Shown: piece after piece, positions 14,601 through 23,479 of the stretch | Layout of the letters: each line of letters starts with the position of its first letter | Position numbering within the stretch: the first letter of the stretch is position 1 | Source of the DNA: Anadara kagoshimensis | Taxonomy: Eukaryota; Mollusca; Bivalvia; Arcoida; Arcidae | Assembly: GCA_021292105.1 (NCBI GenBank) | Contig: CM037872.1 | Coordinates: 14,162,791 to 14,226,790 of the forward strand | DNA: 64,000 nucleotides | Reading direction: 5' to 3' | Translations under genes and position numbers: made by a program | Notes under the pieces: generated by a model | What the model was told of the DNA's origin: nothing | The model's database searches: none | Seen by the model: only the letters and a program-made list of their open reading frames with translations

Positions 14601-15846
14601 ATATTTATCTCCGTATTGCCCACTGTCCACATAGGAACTATAGAATGTATATCATTGTTACCTGTTGATATTTATCTCCGTATTGCCCACTGTCCACATA
14701 GGAACTACAGAATGTATTGCATTGTTACCTGTTGATATTTATCTCCGTATTGCCCACTGTCCACATAGGAACTATAGAATGTATATCATTGTTACCTGTT
14801 GATATTTATCTCCGTATTGCCCACTGTCCACATAGGAACTACAGAATGTATATCATTGTTACCTGTTGATATTTATCTCCGTATTGCCCACTGTCCACAT
14901 AGGAACTACAGAATGTATATCATTGTTACCTGTTGATATTTATCTCCGTATTGCCCACTGTCCACATAGGAACTACAGAATGTATTGCATTGTTACCTGT
15001 TGATATTTATCTCCGTATTGCCCACTGTCCACATAGGAACTACAGAATATATTGCATTGTTACCTGTTGATATTTATCTCCGTATTGCCCACTGTCCACA
15101 TAGGAACTACAGAATGTATTGCATTGTTACCTGTTGATATTTATCTCCGTATTGCCCACTGTCCACATAGGAACTACAGATATATTGCATTGTTACCTGT
15201 TGATATTTATCTCCGTATTGCCCACTGTCCACATAGGAACTACAGAATGTATTGCATTGTTACCTGTTGATATTTATCTCCGTATTGCCCACTGTCCACA
15301 TAGGAACTACAGAATATATTGCATTGTTACCTGTTGATATTTATCTCCGTATTGCCCACTGTCCACATAGGAACTACAGAATGTATTGCATTGTTACCTG
15401 TTGATATTTATCTCCGTATTGCCCACTGTCCACATAGGAACTACAGAATATATTGCATTGTTACCTGTTGATATTTATCTCCGTATTGCCCACTGTCCAC
15501 ATAGGAACTACAGAATGTATTGCATTGTTACCTGTTGATATTTATCTCCGTATTGCCCACTGTCCACATAGGAACTACAGAATGTATTGCATTGTTACCT
15601 GTTGATATTTATCTCCGTATTGCCCACTGTCCACATAGGAACTACAGAATGTATTGCATTGTTACCTGTTGATATTTATCTCCGTATTGCCCACTGTCCA
15701 CATAGGAACTACAGAATATATATCATTGTTACCTGTTGATATTTATCTCCGTATTGCCCACTGTCCACATAGGAACTACAGAATGTATATCATTGTTACC
15801 TGTTGATATTTATCTCCGTATTGCCCACTGTCCACATAGGAACTAC
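2659..15846. repeat. 67-bp satellite array, 197 units
   Basis: The unit begins GAATGTATTGCATTG, continues with TTACCTGTTGATATTTATC and ends CCACATAGGAACTACA. The count closes exactly: the span is 13,188 bp, I see net 10 bases of small deletions (units near 3254, 8192, 8469, 8753, 9750, 10931, 12738, 13577 and 15180), and the last unit lacks its final base, giving 197 x 67. Units differ mainly at a few sites: GAATG or GAATA, TTGC or ATC, TTGCCC or TTACCC, CATAGG or CATTGG, and CTACA or CTATA. Divergence is very low, so the array is young or strongly homogenised. Because 67 is not a multiple of three, every frame stops within about 72 codons, so the array is not coding. Its borders are sharp on both sides. 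Confidence 0.97.
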
Positions 15847-16093
15847 TTTCTGTATATACTATTATAAGTTAAATATGTAGAAGTATTAGAAACTTTGAGT
15901 ATATGTCATTGCGACTGCCATGCACGTAGTTGACGTCACTCAGAGATGGTATTCTTCTGTAAAAAGGTATTGTTTACTGTCAATGGATTCATTTATTGAA
16001 AAATGTATTTGACACATTAACTTAAGTTGCCAGTTTTTAAAGTTTTTACTGTGTTATGGGGTTATGTAAAATAACATAATAGCCGAATCTATA
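15847..16093. other. Spacer between satellite and family X
   Basis: AT-rich spacer. It contains one perfect CRE-type octamer TGACGTCA near 15932. Nothing else recognised. Confidence 0.4.
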
Positions 16094-16723
16094 TCAACCA
16101 CAAACATATTGATCCATGTTCAAATCACAATCTAAAAAGTCAACCCCAGCACACAAACATACTGATCTATGTTCAAATCACAATCTAAAAAGTCAACCCC
16201 AGCACACAAACATACTGATCTATGTTCAAATCACAATCTCAAAAGTCAACCCCAGCACACAAACATACTGATCTATGTTCAAATCACAATCTTAAAAGTC
16301 AACCCCAGCACACAAACATACTGATCTATGTTCAAATCACAATCTCAAAAGTCAACCCCAGCACACAAACATACTGATCTATGTTCAAATCACAATCTTA
16401 AAAGTCAACCCCAGCACACAAACACACTGATCTATGTTCAAATCACAATCTTAAAAGTCAACCCCAGCACACAAACACACTGATCTATGTTCAAATCACA
16501 ATCTCAAAAGTCAACCCCAGCACACAAACATACTGATCTATGTTCAAATCACAATCTAAAAAGTCAACCCCAGCACACACACATACTGATCCATGTCCAA
16601 ATCACAATCTAAAAAGTCAACCCCAGCACACAAACATACTGATCCATGTCAAAATCACAATCTCAAAAGTCAACCACAAACACACAAACATACTGATCCA
16701 TGTTCAAATCACAATCTAAAAAG
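16094..16723 (+). repeat. 53-bp tandem array, about 12 units
   Basis: The unit contains CTATGTTCAAATCACAATC, AAAAGTCAACCCCAGCAC and ACAAACATACTGAT. Central units are nearly identical, while the first and last differ more (ATCCATG in place of ATCTATG, loss of CCCCAGCA). A gradient from diverged edges to homogeneous centre is usual for an array growing by unequal exchange. A 46-bp two-copy relative, lacking the CCCCAGC insertion, lies at 62.5 kb. Confidence 0.95.
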
Positions 16724-16800
16724 CAAAGAAAAAACTTTGAAAAATGTAAAACTAAGTTGAACAACAGGAGTTCTACCAGGTAAAGGGAGGTCGGGTGCTC
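16094..16800 (+). mobile_element. Family X copy with internally amplified 5' block
   Basis: The left part is the 53-bp array described separately. After the last unit the sequence runs on through AAGCAAAGAAAAAACTTTG (near 16720), AAAACTAAGTTGAACAACAG and GGTCGGGTGCTCCGGAAGG (near 16790). These are the next family X blocks in the same order as at 18.0 and 54.8 kb. The array is therefore an expansion inside the element and not an unrelated satellite. Confidence 0.7.
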
Positions 16801-16894
16801 CGGAAGGAAACGATCTTTTCTGTAATGATTTTATGAATGGATTGGTTATTATAATGGGCGACAAATAATTACATTTGAATTCCTACGTCATATT

Positions 16895-17030
16895 GATGCT
16901 ATTGTTGGTCCTTCGGATATTTTCTCCACCCATTGAAAGAATCTTGGTCCAAGCACTATACTGATGAGGAATTGTATTCTGAAACGACCGTCTGGTGCTG
17001 TAAAATTTACACTGGTATAATATGTAATAA
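16895..17030 (+). mobile_element. Hammerhead-bearing short element, copy a
   Basis: This is one of four related copies (also at about 20.5, 20.9 and 22.4 kb on the minus strand). The shared parts are a TTGGTCCTTCGGATATTTT block, TTGGTCCAAGCACTA, the ribozyme core, then GTAAAATTTACACTGG and TATAATATGTAATA. No protein frame is present, so this is a non-autonomous element or a terminal fragment of a larger one. Penelope-like elements and animal retrozymes are the known carriers of such motifs; which applies here is not decided. Confidence 0.6.
16952..16999 (+). ncRNA. Type I hammerhead ribozyme motif, copy a
   Basis: The core CTGATGA (16961-16967), GAAA (16981-16984) and cleavage triplet GTC (16990-16992) are in hammerhead order. 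Stem I pairs AGCACTA (16952-16958) with TGGTGCT (16993-16999), seven pairs including one wobble. An extra TA sits between stem I and the core in this copy. Stem II is GAAT/ATTC with loop TGT. Stem III is minimal (CG/CG with a two-base loop), a shape known from retroelement hammerheads that act best as dimers. The predicted cut is after 16992. Activity is not shown by sequence alone, and the TA insertion may impair this copy. Confidence 0.65.
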
Positions 17031-17091
17031 CTTGCTGTTGCTATATTGTTCTTTAAATTGTTGTAAAAAATCTATAAATTGAATCAAAAGA

Positions 17092-17212
17092 CATGGAAAT
17101 TGTTGTTTTTGTTATGGTATTATGAAAGAATTGGACATCTTCCACACATCACCATATTTTCCTACGTCTAATTTCCAAAGTAACAAGAAAAATAAATTTC
17201 ATTTCTATATTA
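17092..17212. mobile_element. MITE-like inverted repeat, diverged
   Basis: The left arm runs GGAAATTGTTGTTTTTGTTA then TGGTATTATGAAAG. The right arm ends AAATAAATTTCATTTCTATA. The arms are imperfect inverted repeats and resemble the much better preserved element at 49,616-49,756. Confidence 0.5.
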
Positions 17213-17221
17213 ACTCATCAA

Positions 17222-17640
17222 TATAAGCAGGAGAAGCAAGTGATTGCTGCATAGAAAAATAAAGTTGAAAGTCTAAAAGTATCACGTTTGTTATATAGTT
17301 TCAGTTGATGTCATAACTGAAGTATAAGTACAAGTACGAAGCAGATCTTGAAGAATCAGTCGTATCTTTATTTCAACCTCATCGGGATAGATTAGATTCA
17401 CATAGTCTCAAGATTTAGGATTATGTAAAGATAGATAATATTTGACACCCCATAATTCCATGTTAATTCATTCTCAATTTTGATTACACACATGACAGGT
17501 GTAGCTAGCTAAACAGGGGTTGCTTACTTTTCCGGAGCAAACGACCTCACCTCCCTGATGAATATTAACTAAATTTGACAATTTCATGTTTTTATTTTGG
17601 ATTGCGTGTATATATGCAATTGCCAGAATATGCAATATTT
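17222..17640. mobile_element. Family X fragments, plus then minus
   Basis: From 17222 to about 17420 the sequence matches the 3' part of the long family X copy at 55.1-55.3 kb in plus orientation: ATTGCTGCATAGAAAA, TTGAAGAATCAGTCGTATC and GGGATAGATTAGATTCACAT. From about 17440 to 17640 the matching is to the 5' part in minus orientation: CTCAATTTTGATTACACAC, GGTGTAGCTAGCTAAACAGG and TTTTCCGGAGCAA. Two fragments in opposite orientation are therefore joined or nested. Confidence 0.6.
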
Positions 17641-17969
17641 ATTTCAAATTGTTGACAATATACATACACTCCTAGTTTGATTAAAATGTTTACACGCATT
17701 TGCCGATAAGAATATGCCATAACAAACAAAACAGAGAAAAAGTAATGAGTATATGTCATATCTAAACTGCTGATTTTAAAACATTAACTACATTAAACAG
17801 GCACTGCATATAATATTGTATATATGTATAAAAAGTTGAATGACTTTGCAACAGGATTTTTCCCAGATTAAACAAGGTTCAGCATCAATTCTGCTGCAAA
17901 CGAACGAACAAAGACACAAAAATATGCAAAATTGTGTCCGTTGCAATGTCAATTCTTTGTTGGAAATAA

Positions 17970-18440
17970 AAAACAAACATACTAATTCATGTCCGAATCA
18001 CAATCCAGATGCAAATGTTAAACTTTGAAACTAACAATTAGGTCAAACACGCGAACTTTCGCCAGCGAGACCGGGTGTTCTAAAAGAGTAAACACTTCCT
18101 GTTTAGCTAGCTACACCCGCAAAGCTTGTAATCAAAATTGAGAGAAAGGAACATGGCACTTTGGGACGTCAGGGTAAGGAATCAAACTTATGTGATGACG
18201 ACCACAAAACTTTTTGAGGAACCTGACAAACCTAGGCTTGCAATATCCTTGGGTCAACATTTTTTTTGTAAGCAGCTTGCTTCGTTTTATAAAGTGCCCG
18301 TAGTGGGAATAAGCTCTATCATAGTGTATTAATTGTAATACAAATACACCTTAAGCAGAAGCAGGTATATTGCTGCATAGAAAAGGAAAGTTGACAATAG
18401 AAAAATTGAAGTCATCACATTTGTCATACAGTTTTAAATG
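17970..18440 (+). mobile_element. Family X copy, plus strand
   Basis: Blocks in order: ACTAATTCATGTCCGAATCA (17980), AAACTTTGAAAC (18020), GACCGGGTGTTC (18069), TAGCTAGCTACACCCGC (18104), TCAAAATTGAGAGAAAGGAAC (about 18133), GTAAGCAGCTTGCTTCG (18269), AAGCTCTATCATAGTGTA (18312) and ATTGCTGCATAGAAAAGG (18370). It is collinear with 54.7-55.2 kb over about 400 bp with scattered indels. No open frame of coding character is kept. Confidence 0.7.
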
Positions 18441-18452
18441 TAGCCTGTTACG

Positions 18453-18625
18453 CCGTGTTATGTAATAAATGCTAAGTAATGTAATATCCACCTTGTAGTG
18501 TAATAATTTCTTTCATGTAATGTAATAACATCTTGTTGTGTAATAAAAACGATGTGTAATGTAATAAAACAAGATTTCGCTTTATGTAATAAATTTTTTG
18601 TGTAATGTAAAAATGTAATCGGGCG
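18453..18625. repeat. Degenerate TGTAATGTAATAA repeat
   Basis: About twelve imperfect occurrences of TGTAAT or GTAATAA are spaced by 8-25 bases over 170 bp. Spacing is irregular, so this is a decayed or cryptic simple repeat. Confidence 0.6.
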
Positions 18626-18699
18626 AATTAAGAGTAAAAGGGTACAACTCGTAGTTTGATGGACATACAGTATTGCATTATTTTTCAACATCATCTCCT

Positions 18700-19500
18700 T
18701 CAATAATTATATACACTTTGCAAACGATGTTTAAGGGTTTCAATGCAACTTTTAAAAAAATCCTTTTTTACCGTTCAAAAGGACCTCCGCTGAATGTATC
18801 ACGTCATCATCTGACTGAAAGTGGTTATCGGAAATGGTCGATTTTAGGTTTTGAAATAGACGGAAGTTTGATTAAGCGCTATCTTGAAGAAGATAAGAAA
18901 ATGAAAAAACTTGTATAACTCAAATTGATATGTTTATTATATGTAGGCAGGATTTTCAGTTCCAGTAGGAGCAAATAAAACATCTTACTAATACTTAATT
19001 TTTAGTTATGTTTGAATCATAAGAAATGGGGTCAAACATTTAGAGTTGCACGCGACAAAGTTCAGTGTTTGGTACCGGTTCTGATCAATTTTAAGAACTT
19101 GGTATCCACCGGTCAAAAACTTTCTAATTGCAAGATCCTCTATTAGCTATATATCATTCTGTAACTAACTTGTCAGTCATAACAATACCATTTAGACCAT
19201 TTATGGGGCTGTAATAATGGTATACCTTCCAGGAAGGGAGTCATCCTCAAGGCTCTGTCTGCGCCTATAAAAAGACGTTTTTCCAGAGTGTTGCTATCTT
19301 CTCAATATGGATATGCCTATTTGATCATTGCTCTTTTACTGATTCTGCCCATTTTGATAAAGTCACCTTGTTTACATTAAACTGCAAACCTCGTGGATAT
19401 GAACTGAACAAATGATACCGGTCTTCCGATACACGACTTGGAAAGTCATGGAATTGTAGAGCTGAAAAAGACAACGGTGACAACAGCTTTCAAAACATGA
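18700..19500. other. No recognised feature
   Basis: AT-rich sequence with short open frames only. A 17-base poly-C run follows at 19514-19530. Confidence 0.4.
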
Positions 19501-19513
19501 CGCAGCATATCAA

Positions 19514-19530
19514 CCCCCCCCCCCCCCCCC
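19514..19530 (+). repeat. Poly-C homopolymer (17 nt)
   Basis: A run of 17 C. Its exact length could be affected by sequencing error. Confidence 0.9.
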
Positions 19531-19604
19531 ATTGTAATAGAAAATTACTTGATAGATATGTACCTGGAAATAACTAAAGCAAACAGGAACACGTGACAAA
19601 AATG

Positions 19605-20000
19605 AATCGCCAAAAAATATACCAGTCCCAGCCCTAACTACAATCCCAAAAACAAAGAAAAAACTATCAAATTAATTTAACCATAACATTGGAGAGTAGT
19701 AAGACCGGGTGTTCTAGACGGGTTTGTACCTTTTCTCTAGTTACCTACATCCGCAGTGTGTGAAATAAATAATTGAGAATGAAACTATAGGATGTCAATA
19801 TCCACGGTGAAATAAATAATTGAGAATGAAACTATAGGATGTCAATATCCACGGTGAAATAAATAATTGAGAATGAAACTATAGGATGTCAATATCCACG
19901 GTGAAATAAATAATTGAGAATGAAACTATAGGATGTCAATATCCACGGTGAAATAAATAATTGAGAATGAAACTATAGGATGTCAATATCCACGGTAAAT
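19605..20000 (+). mobile_element. Family X copy with a second type of internal amplification
   Basis: The 5' blocks are TACCAGTCCCAGCCC (19620), ACAATCCCAAAAACAAAG (19640) and GACCGGGTGTTCTAGACGG (19703). The 47-bp array follows. Its unit (ATTGAGAATGAAACTATAGG, ATGTCAATATCCACGG) corresponds to the family X block that reads GAATATGGAACTATGGGATG at 54.9 kb. The amplified segment is further 3' than the one amplified at 16.1 kb. Confidence 0.65.
19761..19995 (+). repeat. 47-bp tandem array, 5 units
   Basis: Units start at 19761, 19808, 19855, 19902 and 19949 and appear identical. Each unit is TGAAATAAATAATTGAG, AATGAAACTATAGGATG, TCAATATCCACGG. Perfect identity implies a very recent expansion or a tract easily mis-sized in assembly. 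Confidence 0.97.
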
Positions 20001-20124
20001 TGGAATACGGAGTATATAAACATATATTGCTATATTTATTGTGATCATACAACCATAATGCACTACAGTACAAAGAAGCAAGTTACAGGACATTGTATGA
20101 ACGATCAAAACACAGACGGAATTC

Positions 20125-20440
20125 CCGGGAACGGAGTGGGAATCAGGATAGACCTACCCCTATAGGGTTGACCCGACAATGATTCCCTTCAGCATCATCA
20201 ATAAGAATCTACTTTTTTGAAAGAAATCCGATCGACACACAAAAGGGACCAAGTCGGAATCAGAATCCGTCGCTTCTTTTAAGGATGAACCTGCCATTGA
20301 TTCCCCTCATCATCAATCAAGAGCTTCTTTTTTAAAGAAGTCCGATCGACACACAAAACAGACCAAATCTGGAATCATGATCCATCGACTTTTTATAGGG
20401 TAAACACTTCATTGATTCCCTCCAACGCTATCGGTCAAAA
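20125..20440 (+). repeat. Imperfect ~116-bp tandem repeat, about 2.7 units
   Basis: Similar blocks recur at about 116-bp spacing: CAATGATTCCCTTC (20175), CATTGATTCCCCTC (20292) and CATTGATTCCCTCC (20409), with TCCGATCGACACACAAAA at 20227 and 20340. Units are clearly diverged, so the duplication is old. Confidence 0.75.
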
Positions 20441-20482
20441 ACTACTATATTTGTCCCTTGAATAATCAGCAGAGTCTCTTTA

Positions 20483-20700
20483 AACATTTAATTACATTTT
20501 ACCAGTTTTAATTTAACAGAACTAGACGGTCGTTTCGGAATACAATTCCTCATCAGTAAATGATAAAATATATCATTATTTTTTCTTCATTAAGTTTCCT
20601 CATCAGTAGTTTTTGGACCAAATTGTTTTAAACTGTTGAAAAATACCCAAAGGACCATATATGTTTTACCAAATTTAGATACGGAAATACTTTCCCGGAG
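20483..20700 (-). mobile_element. Hammerhead-bearing short element, copy b
   Basis: On the minus strand the order is CCAAATTTGGTAAAACATA-like upstream block (about 20680), TTTGGTCCAAAAACTA (20606-20622), a first CTGATGA (complement of 20600-20606), an insertion, then a second CTGATGA (complement of 20550-20556) with the rest of the ribozyme, and finally AACTGGTAAAATGTAATT. The insertion is bracketed by direct repeats of TCCTCATCAGTA, one at each CTGATGA. This explains why the normal stem I arm is separated from the core. Confidence 0.6.
20517..20577 (-). ncRNA. Hammerhead ribozyme core, copy b, with adjoining hairpin
   Basis: The complements of TCATCAG (20550-20556), TTTC (20533-20536) and GAC (20525-20527) give CTGATGA, GAAA and GTC in order. 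Stem II is a perfect GGAAT/ATTCC with loop TGT. The usual 5' stem I arm AGCACTA is displaced. In its place is a hairpin with arms AATGATA (20559-20565) and TATCATT (20571-20577). This copy is probably unable to form the normal stem I. Confidence 0.5.
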
Positions 20701-20851
20701 GGAGTATACCTTAGTTTTTTTAGGATTTTCAAATTTTAACTAGCAGCAAATTTAGACAATGTTTTCTGACAATAATACACAATTATTGGCTTCTGAGTTT
20801 GTGATATCCTCGGGGCAACAACCACGCCAGCAGAGATACCGCCTCAGTGTT

Positions 20852-20960
20852 TTAAATTACATATTATACCAGTTTTAATTTTACAGCACTGGACGGCCGT
20901 TTCGGAATACAATTTCTCATCAGTAAATTATAAAATATATAATTATTCAACTTCAGGAAG
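20852..20960 (-). mobile_element. Hammerhead-bearing short element, copy c
   Basis: On the minus strand: ACTGATGAGAAATTG, GAAACGGCCGTCCAGTGC, TGTAAAATTAAAACTGG and TATAATATGTAATTT. It shares the hairpin-type 5' flank with copy b, so b and c form a sub-type distinct from a and d. Confidence 0.6.
20885..20944 (-). ncRNA. Hammerhead ribozyme core, copy c, with adjoining hairpin
   Basis: The core elements are CTGATGA (complement of 20917-20923), GAAA and GTC (complement of 20892-20894). Stem II has one A/C mismatch. The 3' stem I arm CAGTGCT has no partner directly 5' of the core. That position holds a hairpin with arms AATTATA (20926-20932) and TATAATT (20938-20944). The arm differs from copy b by a change on both sides that keeps pairing. 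Confidence 0.5.
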
Positions 20961-22400
20961 TTGTGTATTGACAATTTTATGGAGTTTTGGAATAAAATCA
21001 TCAGGGTGACTGTTTATGTATCAAGAGGAAACAATAAATAGGATTTAACTGTTTTATGGTTTATAGATTGATCATTTCTGATCGATTTGTGATCTGTGTA
21101 TACGGAACTTAGACCCATTGTATTATGACATATTAGATACGTACACGGAGTAATATAGTCTTTGTTGATAAGAAAAAGAAGTACTTTTATTGGGAATATT
21201 TTAATCTTACAGTATGAAGAGCAGCAGTCACGTGGTGTAATGTCTTAAGGTGTAAATTATCTGTTGATATATGTATTGGTAGATACAAATCATATTCCTA
21301 AGTACATAAAACAGAGTATAAGTAGATAGATCCTAGAGTCCATTAACTTACAAGTACTGAAGCTGGACACAGCGTCGCCACCAACATAATACCAACATAG
21401 GTCTTAATCATTAAAAACGTCATCATCGCTGATGGACCGACTGATGTGAAGCTAGAGGAGTCCATCTTAATAAATATGAACCCTCTTGAGGATTCTAGAA
21501 CAGACATTTACGATAACTTGTGATCATGGCACTCTAAAAGAAACATCTCTAATTGTTTATGAAGAAGAAGTTGAAATTTTAAGTAGTTTGGATTATACAT
21601 AATTAACGTAAAACAAACAAAGACATCTTTGTGTTAATTATCCCTGCTACTCTAACTAAACCGATAGTAAAGTGGAAACAATCTACTTTTATTTTCTCAG
21701 CATGTCCGTTCATACAGTAAAGACTCGTTATAATGCCCCTCAAAACAGTCGATTATAGCAGTGAACATTTATCCTTACCCTTAAAGTTTAATCTAATATT
21801 TTGTGTGCATCAGGATTTTTAACTGATCAACTGAAATAATATTTCAACTCCGGTTTTTTTCCTGTTAATATTTTCTAAAAGTAACTCATATACTAAATTT
21901 TATCATATAACTAAGTTTTCGCTTTCAACAAATTAAATTGATTTTCGTGACTATAAAATGGGGTAGTACATGGTTTTGAGATCCAGTGAAAACAAAACTA
22001 ACGCTTGAATATCATCAACTACTTTGACGTCATTATAGTCGCGCAATGATTAGGAAATTGCTTCAAACTGATTGATTCAAGTGTTTTGGGTTTATAATGT
22101 TTAACTCATACCAGTGCAATCTGGATAAGCGAAAAACCATCAGTGATTTCTTATAATTTTACTCAAACATCAAATATTTGCAATATTAAAAATGATAATA
22201 AGAATGGTTAGTATCAACAGTTTATACTCAAACTGTCGTCATGTATACCAAGGCTCACTGAATACAAATTATGCCAATGAAGTAAAAAGCTGCTGATGAC
22301 AATATTGACCACGTGGCCAATATGTGGACTTTAAAAGAGTGTTGTAGAAAAGAAAAGTTAATAAAAGAGACTTGACGCAGACTACCTCTATACAATACCA
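20960..22400. other. AT-rich stretch with no recognised feature
   Basis: No gene or repeat recognised on either strand over about 1.4 kb. Only short, composition-driven open frames. Confidence 0.45.
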
Positions 22401-22405
22401 TTTCG

Positions 22406-22575
22406 AAATTACATATATTACCAGTGTTAACTTTAAGCTCTAGACAGCCGTTTCGGAATACAAATTTTCATCAGTAGTGCTTGGACCAAAATTGTGAAAC
22501 CATTTTTTGCAAGAGGTTAAAAAATATCCAAAGGACCAACATATATTTAACCAAATTTAGCTAAGAAAAATATTT
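22406..22575 (-). mobile_element. Hammerhead-bearing short element, copy d
   Basis: The minus strand reads from a CTAAATTTGGTTAAATATA block through TTGGTCCTTTGGATATTTTT and TTGGTCCAAGCACTA into the ribozyme core, then AGTTAACACTGG and TAATATATGTAATTT. It has the same organisation as copy a without the TA insertion. Confidence 0.65.
22437..22481 (-). ncRNA. Type I hammerhead ribozyme motif, copy d
   Basis: On the minus strand AGCACTA (complement of 22475-22481) directly precedes CTGATGA (22468-22474). GAAA, C and GTC follow, then TAGAGCT (22437-22443). Stem I forms six of seven pairs. Relative to copy a, the second pair changes from T-G to T-A. Stem II is weaker here (AAAT against ATTC, with a mismatch). 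The GTC cleavage triplet is intact. This copy has the arrangement closest to a complete motif, though its stem II is less stable. Confidence 0.6.
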
Positions 22576-22865
22576 GTGACTGAAACCCATATCCTTGACA
22601 ACAAACAGTCAATACAGCCAAGAACACGAAATACAAAAGTTATAATAAAAGAAACAGACAAAACAAGACAACAAAGGATTGGTTGATCAAATTAACGTCA
22701 AAAATTGTTCACTAAATCGAGACGTCACTACTATAGAAGGGGCGATATATATTAAGTACTTTGAAATTCGCTGAGGACTATGTGCAGGCGAGATTCTTTA
22801 GCATACAATACCTACATTATCATGGGACATCGATTTAAGGGTTCTTTACTAAATATTGAGTGCTT

Positions 22866-22945
22866 TGAGAAAGATCATTACAAGCCGGAGTCGAACCGCC
22901 GCCTCCCACATTCGAAGCAAGCATTCTGTCTATTGAGACATGGTA
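22866..22945 (-). mobile_element. tRNA-derived SINE head fragment
   Basis: On the minus strand a B-box-like GGTTCGACTCC is preceded by TAGACAGAATGCTTGCTTCG, a tRNA-like layout. No full cloverleaf and no SINE body is clear, so this is called only as a fragment. Confidence 0.4.
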
Positions 22946-23099
22946 TTTTACGGCTTAGGACAAGTTTAAAATCATTTAAAACCATACATATGGAAAAAAA
23001 TTAATTGGACTTAGATCACAGTTGATTTGATTTATTTATTAAAGTAATCATCAAATTCAAACCAGCGTTTTATGGCATTTGAATTCATCACAATATTGT

Positions 23100-23370
23100 T
23101 TAAAAGTATGATGTATCCTAAATTATCATTGATATACATGTATTTGATCACGAATGTTCCTTTTATTGTCAATTTTGATGTCACACGTACTTGGCGGATG
23201 TAGCTAGCTATGCAGGGTGCGCTTACCCTACCAGAGCATTCAGTCTCACTCTTCTAATGGAAGTTAACGTGTTTAGCGTAAATTGCAATTTGTTTTTGCT
23301 TTGCTCTTAGAATTGTAATTTGGAAATGGACTGACATGGTTGTTTTTGATTTTCCAATAGAAACCGTACT
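23100..23370 (-). mobile_element. Family X copy, minus strand
   Basis: Blocks on the plus strand, read as reverse complement: GTCAATTTTGATGTCACACG (23169), GGATGTAGCTAGCTATGCAGG (23197), GGAAGTTAACGTGTTTAG (23259) and AATTGTAATTTGGAAATGG (23311). The GCTCCGG block is altered to ACCAGAGCATTC. Confidence 0.6.
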
Positions 23371-23479
23371 GTATACATATGCCGATTAAACCAACTAAGC
23401 TTTGTACATACAAGGATGTTTGTTTTAGAGGAGACATATTTCTGATTTCCATAGCAATCACAAAACTGTCATATACTCA

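Noticed and set aside
2659-15846. Many 67-89 codon frames such as those with CYLLIFISVLPTVHIG
   Set aside because: They are frame translations of the 67-bp satellite. The unit is not a multiple of three and each path stops within about 72-89 codons.
2659-15846. CRISPR-like regular repeats
   Set aside because: Units are contiguous with no unique spacers, and the context is eukaryotic.
16094-16723. Hammerhead core in the 53-bp array because of ACTGATC
   Set aside because: The word is CTGATCTATG, not CTGATGA, and no GAAA or GTC follows in the right order.
18138-18332. 64-codon plus-strand frame
   Set aside because: Lies wholly within a family X copy, and the frame is broken in the collinear copy at 54.9-55.1 kb.
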